A DNA stretch of 64,000 nucleotides from contig JAGTJL010000007.1 of the NCBI GenBank assembly GCA_020746875.1, positions 2,849,992 through 2,913,991 of the forward strand, read 5' to 3'. The stretch's first letter is position 1. Every line of letters begins with the position of its first letter. The notes under the pieces are model-generated. The model worked only from the letters and a program-made list of their open reading frames with translations, made no database searches and had not been told where the DNA came from. The stretch is from Rhexocercosporidium sp. MPI-PUGE-AT-0058 (taxonomy: Eukaryota > Ascomycota > Leotiomycetes > Helotiales). The translations under genes and the position numbers were made by a program. Shown in pieces: positions 47,696 to 56,999 of this stretch.

Positions 47696-48811
47696 GACGC
47701 TCCTGGGCGACTGCTGAGTCCCAGGGGGAAATGTTCTAGGAGCCAATAGAGTCCTAGGACCCCTTCTCCTCGAGCCAGATCTAGTCTTCAGCTGACCAGC
47801 CGTATAGCTGGCAAAACCATAATACAATAGCTGATCGCAAACGAAGTTATAATAGCAATCGATTGGCGCTTTATTATCTGATTATAAGTTTCGACCTTTC
47901 TCCTTTAATAGAGGCTTGCACGCGGGAATTCTTTTACTGGCTTATACCCATAGCTTTACAGTATCATTACTCCCTCTCCAGCCGGGCGAAAAGAAAAATC
48001 TGTCGACACCTTTGGGCAGACTCGCTTAATATCAATCTTTTGCCATTCAAATACCTGGTTGTATGCTCACTCAGCTGTACTATATCAAAGGGGAAAGTTC
48101 CGAAATCATAATAAGGCCCGCATTGAGGCAGGAAAGCGTTCTAGATTTAGACGGATATCGCGTCACCCTCAGGCTACTGCTTAAACCAGACATGCAGTCA
48201 GCAGACAAACTCGTGGCCAATGCGGTGTAGGTGCGCATGCATGTCTGGGATTTCGCCCGGCCAAAAACACCTCTTCTTCGTGGCTGCAGCCTCATTTCAA
48301 TTTTGAGGCATCCCCCCTACTCCTCACTCGCTGGAACATAGCCTGAATCCTTGGTTCTACGTGTCATGAAAAAGCCACCTGCGAGATCAACTTGCCATCT
48401 CCTCCCGCTGGACCAGTCAGTGGCAGTCACTCACAATCTCTCGCGGATGTGTCAGGATAAGATGCCATCTTGCACAATTGCCACCGAGAGCTCCACACAC
48501 GATTGGCTAGGATCCTAACTGCTGCTTGACGACTCTAAGCATATGCCCGGGATCTTTCTCATCTCGCACTTGCGAGTTGAAAACCTGCGTCACGTGACCA
48601 ACCTCCCCATGCTAGATACCTAGAATTTTGTGAGTACACCTTCGAAAAGTACTTTCAATCCGAAATGGAGTATACCTTCGGCCTTCTTGCACCATCTTTG
48701 AGCTGTGAAAGTTATAGGTTATCGATCGCAACGTGCGCTGCCTCAACACTTGCTCAACGATATCATTCTATTTGATGAAGTTCTTTTTGGCTATCTCTTA
48801 CCAATTGCGAA
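47696..48811. other. Left edge of gene island and 5' flank of the caspase-like gene
   Basis: Base composition changes abruptly to normal here. At 47,721-47,731 CCAGGGGGAAA is followed by TGTTCTAGGAGCC, which looks like a polypurine tract plus the start of an LTR. The other end was not found. Short open frames on both strands (about 47,863-48,111 and 48,080-48,295) show no recognisable protein and I do not call them. The 500 bp before the start at 48,812 should hold the promoter; no clear TATA or other element was singled out. An upstream ATG at 48,665 opens a 36-codon frame ending before the chosen start. Confidence 0.5.
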
Positions 48812-51800
48812 ATGCCCAAAGATAACTCAGTCGGTTCATCCAATTCTTCAGTGCAGTCGGATATTGTTACTGTGGATTCAGACCATCATTCATCGTCCAG
48901 TGTATCGTCTCCATACTCCGGAGTCGACGACGAGAATGGTAATTCGGATGATATTTATGGAACTGTTAGTCCAAACACACCGTACATGGTGTGATTGATG
49001 CTTAAAATTTATTAGGAAAGAGATAGACATTCGTTAATACCCCATCTCGTGTCGAACACAAACTCATTCGATCCCAACTTATCAACCTTCAGCCAATTCG
49101 TGGACCAAATTAACGACGTGAGTCGTTTTCTGACCTAATTTTCCAAAAGAGAAAAAAAGAGAAAGAACCTTTATTGACGAATAAAGGTTGCAACTCGCAT
49201 ATTTCCTAATAATGGCAAGCCTCGATCCTCTTACAGGTCTGTCAAGGTCCTCCTACTACGTTGGAAAGATGACATACTTGGCGTCGGAAAGGAACTTGAA
49301 AAGTTGAAAGAAGTCTTCGAAATGCACTACGGCTTTGAGACCGTGACTTGGCTGATTCCACACACTGATTCGCATACGAGAATGATGTCAAAAGCAGTCG
49401 ATGTTTTGGACCGACATCCCCCTGACTCTCTACTAATTATATATTATGGTGGTCATGCTTCACTGAACGACAATAGGCATTTGCAGTGGTCCCGGTAAAT
49501 TCAGTCTCTCATCCGATAACCCTCTTTACAACATCCATCTGATCTCAAGCGTTGATTGAAGTTGATAGCATTGTATTCTTACTTCTACTGAAGCCATGCT
49601 GACGAAAACAGTGCTCGAAATCCCAAACATGGGTCATTGGACTGGTCCGCTATTCAAACCTTATTCGAACGAGGCAATTCCGATGTTCTTACCCTCCTGG
49701 ATTGTTGCCATGCCGCCAGTGCAATATCAACATCTGGCCGACGAGTGACGGAATGTATCGCTGCTTGCGGATTCGAAGCATGGGCCCCGGAACCAGGGCC
49801 AAATTCTTTCACAACCTATCTTATTAACGTCTTGACTGACTGGTCGAATCAATCGTTCTCGGTAGCAATGCTTCATTGTGAAATCCTTTCCCGACTAAGA
49901 CACGAAAAACCAGAGAGAACGAAATCTGGCAAGGGATTTAGCGAAGTGCGATCATCACCAATCCATATATTTTCGTCCACGGATCCTCGGAGAGCAAGTA
50001 TCAACTTGTCTAAAATGCGGGCAACAAAAAAAGCCAAATTTGCCGATCCAATGGTCAACATGGCCCTCGGAGATATACAGAAGTCTCCCATAGACAAGAT
50101 CAACGAAATTCAAGCGGATTCTTTGCACCAGGTATCACATCAGATCCAGCCATCCAAAGAGCTTTCTTACCCCACGTTGATTATCTCTATATATGTGAAT
50201 GATCACTCTCAGCTAGATGTTGGCATTTTCCGGGATTGGCTACACACGATTCCATTGCTAGCTAAGCGGGTCGTCATCCAGGGTACAAACTCGAAGAGTG
50301 GAATTCTTACCAGAAACACGTCCACGCCTCATTTCCACCCTGAATCGATTACAATTGGAAATCGTCCAACGTCCGATAGCTCTACGTACTCAAGCATGCA
50401 TAATCCATCAACGCCACGATCTCAATGTTCACGAGACAGAGAAGCCTTGTCTTCTTTCATGGCTGAGTCGTCTCTACTGGTCAAAGACCTTCTCACACGA
50501 ACGGATTTATTGACCCTGACTAAATTAAACAAAGGATCCGTGAGTTCCGAATTGAAGGGGCTTCGCAGGGAAAAGGTTCAACTAAATCGGGCCAAAGCTG
50601 ATGGCTCGAATGTCGCTACAAGAACGACAACTCCACGACTATCGGGGACTAAACGAGGCGGAGACGAAGAATTCTCAGATCATGAGTCTCAGTACTCGGA
50701 AGAGGATCTTCTCTGGGATGTGAGTGATAGCGACGATGACGATGCGCTTGAAGAAGCCGAGCTTGAGGCTGTGCGTCGAGCACGAGTTTCAGACAAGATC
50801 CATGAAGTCATGCTGTTATGGTCTATAAGTCTGAAAGCAAGAATAGTTGATTTGCTCATGGGTGGCCACAGTCAAACTTTTGATGCTCCCGACTCTCGTT
50901 ATATAAAGCGTTGCGCTGAAGGGTCGGCAAGGTCCAATTACGATACGGCAAACACGGCCAAAGCAGGGAGTCCCCAATCTTCTAATTTGCAGCCGAAAAG
51001 GAAGGTTGGGAACGGGAATCCTGCTGACGAGGGTTATGATGAAGAAGGGACTCAAGGAAAACGTATGAAGCTTAATTCTGAGGATTCTGACCCCCACAAT
51101 AGCAATGTTCGATGGGCGTGCCTTTATCACAAACATAACCCCACAGTGTTCGGGCGTCAAAATGATCGCAGATACTCGGCATGTGATAACATGGGTTTTA
51201 AAGATATTCCGCATTTGAAGTAAGCAAGGTATATTCCGTCCTTAGCAGCTCTTCCAAATAACACAGTGCGTTAGGGAACACCTTTACAGAGCTCACTACC
51301 AGAGAAATAAATGTCCCAGGTGCAAGAACCTCTTTGAGGCCCGTGCTTTTAAAAGCCACATAGAAAATGCTCAAGGTTGCCAGCCAAGGAGTGAGTTTGA
51401 GGGTAACACGGACATTGGGTTTAGTCACGTTTTTGCTGTTGGTATCAAAGTGAAGAAACCGTGCGCAACGCTAGAGGAAGGTAAAGCGAGATGGACAGAG
51501 ATGTATCGGGGGTTATTTCCTAATGAACCTGTTCCGGCGAGTCCCTGTGGGTGGCCCGACGAATGGTAGCTGTACAACACTAACTCAAATCCAGTTGTGT
51601 CTGCTGGCGACGAAGTCCAGACAATCGGAAGCCAAAGCCTGGAATCTGCCATACCGAACGAAGGGCAACTCCATTTACAGCCACAATATATGCGTACGAG
51701 ACTCATTGCAGACGTCGATGCACTAGATCCTACATTGTATGCTCTGGAACCTCTAGTGCAAAATATGGCTAGGAACGCTCCACTTTTAATTGAAGACGAC

Positions 51801-52511
51801 TTTGAACGAAACTATCCGAGATGGATGACATTTGGTGACAGTTCTGGCGATTTAACCAATTACGTCGCTAGCACGCAGCCAAACATGACTGGGCAACCCC
51901 GGAATACCCTATTCGAACAGGCTCAAGCTACTGCAGGCCTCATGGCACCACCGATTCCGCAGCATTCGGACGCTCAATACGCAGGGTTGAACCTGAACCA
52001 AGCGAACGTAAGCCCAAATTTCTCCTCAATAGACTCTTCCTACGACTTTTCACATATCGGGAGTCAGGATCGAGGAAACGTGCCTGGACGGGGATATGTT
52101 GACGCTGCCAATGCTTCAGGAAGCGGAGTCTCCAACCTTGCCAATTCAGCACAAAATCCATGGGAAGCAGCCTTAACACAATCCATTATCAGCTTAATCA
52201 ATGCAGGATATCTGGTATCACCTGTAAATCCGGCTTTACGAGCTTCTGCTCTTCCTGGAGAAACACGATTGAGCGCCCAAATTCAGAATATTCACAATAC
52301 CACAGCACCAGAGACAGGTCAGACCCACAGGCGGGATGAAAACAGGATCGGCATGCCGGATACGCCACTGGACACAACCTCAGATTCGCAACGGCCATTG
52401 CAACCTCGGCCACTTGCAGATACATCTCAGAATTCTGCTACAAAGCCCTTCCAGGGAGCTGGAAGTACTGGCCAACACGACCGGACCTGGGAGCGGGACC
52501 CCTACATTTGA
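48812..52511 (+). CDS. Caspase-like (peptidase C14) domain fused to a C2H2-like zinc-finger region
   Basis: Proposed exons: 48812-48964, 49016-49117, 49247-49494, 49612-51219, 51275-51565, 51632-52511 (1,093 aa). All introns are GT-AG, 51-129 bp, in phase. Residues 1-51 are Ser/Asp-rich. The caspase fold spans about 86-290: VLLLRWKDD strand, LLIIYYGGHA with catalytic His155, DWSAIQTLFE and LLDCCHA with catalytic Cys200. A second conserved fungal block, LIISIYVNDHSQLDV with PLLAKRVVIQG, lies near 50,180-50,280. An acidic linker (SDSDDDDALEEAELEA) follows. The zinc region has C671, C692, H706, H711, C717, C720, H732 and C739 in the FACP..GF..LKEHLYR.H..C..C pattern of fungal C2H2-like proteins. 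Exon 4 alone runs from the catalytic Cys to the first zinc ligands, so the fusion does not rest on splicing guesses. Less sure are the acceptor at 49246 (TTACAG at 49236 breaks frame), and intron 5: unspliced, the protein stops at 51569 (801 aa). Role inferred only: regulated proteolysis or cell death. Confidence 0.82.
49166..49189. repeat. Perfect 10-bp hairpin in intron 2
   Basis: AACCTTTATT (49,166-49,175) and AATAAAGGTT (49,180-49,189) are perfect inverted repeats around a 4-base loop, GACG. They lie inside the proposed 129-bp intron, after a purine run. The hairpin could shorten the effective donor-to-acceptor distance. Confidence 0.7.
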
Positions 52512-52603
52512 CAGCCGACTTCTTGAAACCGTGGATTTATCATTAGGGGGCGCTTAGGTAGAAAGGATTGTAAACGGAGTGAAGCGGAAATTGCAGAAGG
52601 GGA

Positions 52604-53176
52604 CTAATATGAATACGAGCGGAGGATCTCTAGTCTGTTTTTCTTAAGTATTAAGTTAGATTGAAGTTGCTGGAGTAAGGAATCTGGAATGGGTTCCATT
52701 TCATCATAATACGACTGTGGAGAATTTAACAATGTATTGCGGCTGTTTTCAAAACTCTGAACGATTTTGACCACCGGTTCATCTGTACTTTTCATGATTC
52801 TCAAGCTGCCTGTTTCTATCTATCAGACCTTCTCACTTCTCGAATCGCTGTTTCTTTGTGCTGTTGTCATTCTTGCCCTCACTCCCGTTTCCATCGTACG
52901 CATGCTTTACTGCCGCGACCTTGTTCGACCCGCCATCCAACTTCTTTCCATCATTTATTCCAAACGCTTTGTCAACGACGTTTAAAACTTCTTGAATCTT
53001 CGAGTTCTGGTTTTTGGCGGAGTCTCCAGCATTAATTCCAAAGTTCACACGATCTGCGGGACTTGGTGGATCGGAAATGAATCTGCGCACAGAGCTGGAA
53101 AGGGTTAGCGTGCAATTTCTTTCTCAATCACGGGTGGTTTGACTTACTCGGAGTTCTTTCTAACCGTTTTCGACAT
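52604..53176 (-). CDS. Small hypothetical protein, two introns, convergent with the caspase-like gene
   Basis: Start at 53,176 (ATGTCGAAAACGG). Exon 1 is 53,176-53,148. Intron 1, 53,147-53,095 (53 bp), is textbook: GTAAGT, GCTAAC branch site and CAG. Exon 2 runs from 53,094. If read through, it stops at 52,833 and gives 96 aa. Alternatively, a second intron, 52,836-52,788 (49 bp, GTGAGA, CTGAT, AAAAG), joins exon 3, 52,787-52,604, in frame and gives 156 aa. I prefer the longer form because exon 3 stays open for 60 codons with protein-like content (PVVKIVQSFENSRNTLLNS, PIPDSLLQQLQSNLILKKN). The protein is hydrophilic: a basic N-terminus (SVRRFISDPPSPADRVNFG), a Lys/Asn/Gly-rich middle and a leucine-rich helical end. 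There is no signal peptide, membrane segment or known domain. It is convergent with the caspase-like gene, whose stop is 92 bp away. Function unknown. Confidence 0.6.
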
Positions 53177-53319
53177 GGTGGGTTGTGGAATTGAATGTAA
53201 CCCTTGAATGGCGATTTGGGGGATGACACTTCTAAGATGTGGGTTCGGGGACTCAGCTGGGATGGTTAGAGGAAGAATAGAGAGAATGAGGCACACAGTT
53301 TACAAGAAGGCGGACTTGA
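53177..53319. promoter_or_regulatory. Short intergenic region, probable promoter of the - strand gene
   Basis: 143 bp upstream of the - strand start at 53,176. No clear TATA motif. If the weak ORF at 53,320 is real, this would be a divergent promoter. The assignment rests on position only. Confidence 0.3.
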
Positions 53320-53619
53320 ATGCCTCAGTTAATTTCGCTTCTATTCCTCGAGATGAAAGAAAAGTTCCAGGGCAGTAAAAGCTCCCATAATATAACTAAG
53401 GGATTCTCCTTCTCACAGACGCAAAATCAATCTATCAACCCAAGCTCAACCTTCACTTTTACAAACCGCAGCCCAGTTCTATGCGATATCCAGCATCTCG
53501 CAAACAGCCAGACAGAAGCTACTGATGCTGCCTGGAATTCTATTGATTGTGCGATAAATGCGCATCTCATTGGCGAGATACCTCAAGATCTCGCAATTCC
53601 GAAATTTCGAATCAGTTAA
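53320..53619 (+). CDS. Weak ORF, 99 codons, hypothetical
   Basis: ATG at 53,320 (TTGAATGCCTCAG), stop at 53,619. The product is rich in Ser, Asn, Thr and Gln (KGFSFSQTQNQSINPSSTF) with no domain, signal peptide or membrane helix that I recognise. Composition is normal and free of RIP. It is divergent from the small - strand gene with 143 bp between. Frames of this size occur by chance in such DNA, so it may be noncoding. Confidence 0.2.
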   Translation: MPQLISLLFLEMKEKFQGSKSSHNITKGFSFSQTQNQSINPSSTFTFTNRSPVLCDIQHLANSQTEATDAAWNSIDCAINAHLIGEIPQDLAIPKFRIS

Positions 53620-53981
53620 AGGAAACGAACAGGGGTTATGCACTCTCTGCTCGCAAGCTGAATGGAGGAATCGCGGTCAGGGTTAACCGGCGAATGACCG
53701 TCGTCCGACGGGTCGATGGCAGAAAAAGTGGTCGCTCTGCGCCCGTTGTTTTTTAGATGCTGATCTAGAGGTCTAGGTAGACCTTATCCTGGCAGATTTA
53801 TCGCATCAGCGCCTCATCTGCATTTGTGGTGTTGAAAAAAGAGACGGCATCGTCGTAAATATTTTTGATGGGGGCGGGTCGCTTAGACTACCTCTTTTGA
53901 ATTAATCGAACCTTTGGCGCCTTTCCCGTTTCGAATTTATCGAACCTCGACGACAAACCTGTCTGGCGGGCGCCCCTGAAA
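53620..53981. other. Intergenic, nothing recognised
   Basis: Normal-composition DNA without a convincing frame. It contains a CG-rich patch (GTCGTCCGACGGGTCGATGG, about 53,699) and a short direct repeat of TCGAACCT at about 53,905 and 53,940. Confidence 0.4.
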
Positions 53982-54504
53982 GCATGCAGATAAAGCCGCT
54001 GCAAAGGCTGCAGACAGGCTCAGAGCAATCGAGCAAAAAGCGGCAAAGAAAGCAGCATGGGAAGGTCATGCTACTAGAGTGACCTCTGCTGCTTTGTGCG
54101 CTTTCGCCTCTTCAACAGTGGCATGTTTTCTCGACCGACAGCCCCGATTTGGCGCCTTTGCAGAGCTTTTGCAGGGAATGCCTTGCCCGATGCTAGCCAT
54201 CGATGAGTATTGCCGTGGACCGGATGAATGTACGGAACAATACCAGCGATTGTTGGTCAATATTTCTTTGCTGGTTCGTTGTCCGACTCACGTGATTGAA
54301 GAGATAACCCAAATGCGGAATAGCGCTGAAGACGAAGCCGTGATCTGGCGGGCGGTGAACCACGACCCAGCATCGCTCGATCCGGGAATACCGCCTGATC
54401 CGGGAATACCGCCTCGACTTCTACCTCTGCACCAACACCACACATGTCACACCTCTTTAAATCAACTGTCCCTAATTTCCAGCTTTTCCTTTAGAGAATC
54501 ATAG
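53982..54504 (+). CDS. Open frame of about 170 codons without a clear start, possible gene fragment
   Basis: The + frame is open from about 53,982 to the stop at 54,504. The first part is strikingly Ala/Lys-rich and helical (DKAAAKAADRLRAIEQKAAK), followed by a Cys-containing stretch (LLQGMPCPMLAIDEYC, CTEQYQRLLVNISLLVRC). No in-frame ATG lies in the first half; a non-ATG start or an upstream exon would be needed. The end carries an 18-bp tandem duplication. It stops 21 bp before the Copia 3 target site, so it could be the remains of a gene broken by that insertion. The opposite strand also has a 64-codon frame (54,260-54,066), so the coding strand is uncertain. Confidence 0.2.
54379..54414. 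repeat. 18-bp perfect tandem duplication
   Basis: GATCCGGGAATACCGCCT occurs at 54,379-54,396 and again at 54,397-54,414. The period is a multiple of three, reading Asp-Pro-Gly-Ile-Pro-Pro twice in the + frame. Confidence 0.9.
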
Positions 54505-54525
54505 CAAAAATACGCGAAAGCTTTA

Positions 54526-54714
54526 TGTCGTACAGAAGTAGAGCAGGCTTTTAGTAGTTCAAGAGCTCTATGATCAACGTAGAGAGCAAAGGTTCAAAAG
54601 ATTTATTGAAGTAAGCGTTACCTTCTGCAAAAGAAGACTATGACCCGAGTATATATACACGTAAATGCTTACGAGAGCATATACATGACCAGTAAACTGC
54701 GCTAAGGCGCGATA
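54526..54714 (-). repeat. Copia 3 3' LTR (189 bp)
   Basis: Starts TGTCGTACAGAAG, the least altered start among the six LTRs, and ends GGCGCGATA. It defines the ancestral TG end of the family. Confidence 0.93.
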
Positions 54715-55494
54715 CACCCTTATAATAAGGCTTTATTATATAAACAAGCCTTGCTATTTAAAAGCGCATAAGCAGTCGAAAGATATAATATAAGCTCCCC
54801 GAGTATATATATCAGTTCTTAGTAAAAGTATAGCGCCGAGCAGCAAATTAATACTCTTAAAATATTATAATAAATGAAAATATTAATACGCGCTTTGAAG
54901 ATATGATATACGAGGACTTTATATATTAATATAAGCAGTCTGCTAGGCAATTAATATTAATAATAAATGAGAATATAAATACGTATTCAAATTGCATATA
55001 ATTAAATAAATAAGATCTAAAGATATAATTAAGTTATAATAATTAAATAAATAAAATCTTAATTATCGTATCTAACGCGTGCAGATCGCAGGTTTTAGAA
55101 GTAGAACTGAAGTAAAGTTCGGTTTGCAGCTAAGATCTCGTGCCGTCCCGTCTGATTATTAAGTTATTAAGCTATAATTAATAAATTTGATCTTTCTAGA
55201 ATAATTATTATATATAATAAAAAGCCGCAATAATATATGCCAGCTTCTTATTAGCTTATGCAATACGCCGCCTCCCGGGTTAATAAGTTTATTATTAGTC
55301 CAAGTATCCTGTTCCGTAGTAGCGCGATCACGATTACTCCTAGAGATATATATATATTAATTTTCGTATTATTATAATTAATTTTTATATAATATTAACG
55401 CATTTTATACTCGCGTGCTTGCTTGCTTACTTGTTTTTTTCTTTTATTTTCTGATCTTTTACTTCTTTTAGCAAATTCTCTTTAATTATTAGCT

Positions 55495-56394
55495 ATATTT
55501 CTTAAAGCTTCTAGAGCAGCGACTGCGCGTATTAATAATCAGATCGCAGCTCGCTAGGTAAGTTCTTCTTTAATTTAATTTCTTAATTTTATTTTTAAAT
55601 AACCTTAATATCGTTGAATTAATCGCTGATAATTATATTATAAGATTTTAAAAATAAGTTCGATAATTAAGAAGTATCTGGTAATAAGCTAACTAATAAT
55701 CTTATTAATAATCCTCCTCCTGCTTGTTCGGTTGTCAAAATAAATCCTGAAGATAATCTGTAATATTTTTCTTCGCGCGAAAATAAAAATACGCTTATTA
55801 ATAATTCTGATAATAAGCTAATTCTCCCTCGATCTTCTTATATTAAATTAAGCTCGCTAATTAAGAAGATTCTCACGCGTTCTTCTGATATTCTATTACT
55901 ACTAATTATATTAAGCAGAAGCGTTATTATATTAAATAAAAATAGCTTTTAGTATACTTCTTCTGCTTCGCGCGTTTCGCGTTTTAGTTCGACTTCTTCT
56001 TTTACCTTTCTTCTTGCTTTTAAGACTCGTACTTGTTCTTTATCAACTTTGAAAAAGCGCAAATCGTTTCGCATTTTATTTAAGCCTCGCTTTCCTATTA
56101 AGCGCGCTCGAGGTATATATATACTATTTTAAAGCTTACTTCTTATTAATAACTTATTTTATTTATATTAACTGAGATCTAAGAAAGAAGTTTGCGGATC
56201 CTTATTTGCTATATATTCGCGCTGCTGTTCGTAGCCGTAATAATCGTGGATATTACTTCGCTAATATTCTCGCTGCTAGAAGTCGATGCTATAATTGCAC
56301 CTCCGGTTATAAGTGCGATTCCGCTACGGAAGATATACTTAAATATAATAGAAAATTAATTACAGCTATAAATTCTAATAACAGAAAAGTATAA
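55495..56394 (+). pseudogene. Antisense accessory gene in Copia 3 (best-preserved C-terminal exon)
   Basis: Same structure as the gene at 23,609-24,502: ATA in place of the start codon at 55,495, a GTAAGT donor at about 55,558, and a GAG acceptor before the last exon. The last exon is open for 62 codons (56,206-56,394). It reads FADPYLLYIRAAVRSRNNRG-like, then LAARSRCYNCTSGYKCDSA, and ends KLITAINSNNRKV before TAA. The Cys pattern C-x2-C-x5-C is intact here, whereas copies 1 and 2 have Tyr at one or more positions after G-to-A change. Exons 1 and 2 carry RIP stops. Confidence 0.6.
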
Positions 56395-56728
56395 TAATCG
56401 TATTATAATTAATCGAGTATTTTATTAACCGATTCACAGAATATTAAGAAATACAGAATTACCTTAAAAGCTTTAATAAAAGACTTAATAAATAATAATA
56501 AATCTAATAAGAATATAAAATTAGATCTTCCGGTACGCTCTTAGAAGTTAAGTTTAAAACGTAATAAGAAAGATAATTCTGATAATAATATTAATATTAA
56601 TATAAGATCTTTAATAGAATTTAGCAATCTTATATAAAGTTTAGAAAAGTTCGCGAAAATCTTAAAAACGATAATTACTCGCTGATCTGAGCTTAAGTAG
56701 ATTTTTACGCTTTTAATGGATTATTTAT

Positions 56729-56845
56729 AAGCTCGGACTGGATTTAAACAGATTTTACTTAAGCTCGGGCCGGATTTGAATAATCTTTACCTGAGCTTAA
56801 GCTGGATTTAAATGGACTTTACTTGGGCTCGGGCTGGATTTCGCG
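56729..56845. repeat. 32-bp tandem repeat, Copia 3
   Basis: Four GGATT cores with a period of 32 bp, as in Copia 2 (24,838-24,954). Confidence 0.85.
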
Positions 56846-56999
56846 TTTACGTTTAGCGTTTCTGGAACGCGAATATTTAAAATATTAAATTAAAAAAGTA
56901 TTTATAAATAAAAGATCGTATAAAAATATTCTTAATATACTTTTAATAAATATATTTAAAGCTTTTTAATTTAAGATCAGTAATTATTAAAATTTAAGA

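Noticed and set aside
47863..48295. Overlapping ORFs on both strands at the left edge of the island
   Set aside because: Neither has recognisable protein content, splice extension or a good start context; opposite-strand overlap makes at least one false.
50816..52425. Several - strand open frames of 70-130 codons under the caspase-like gene
   Set aside because: Shadows of the coding strand; the + strand has domain motifs and splice continuity.
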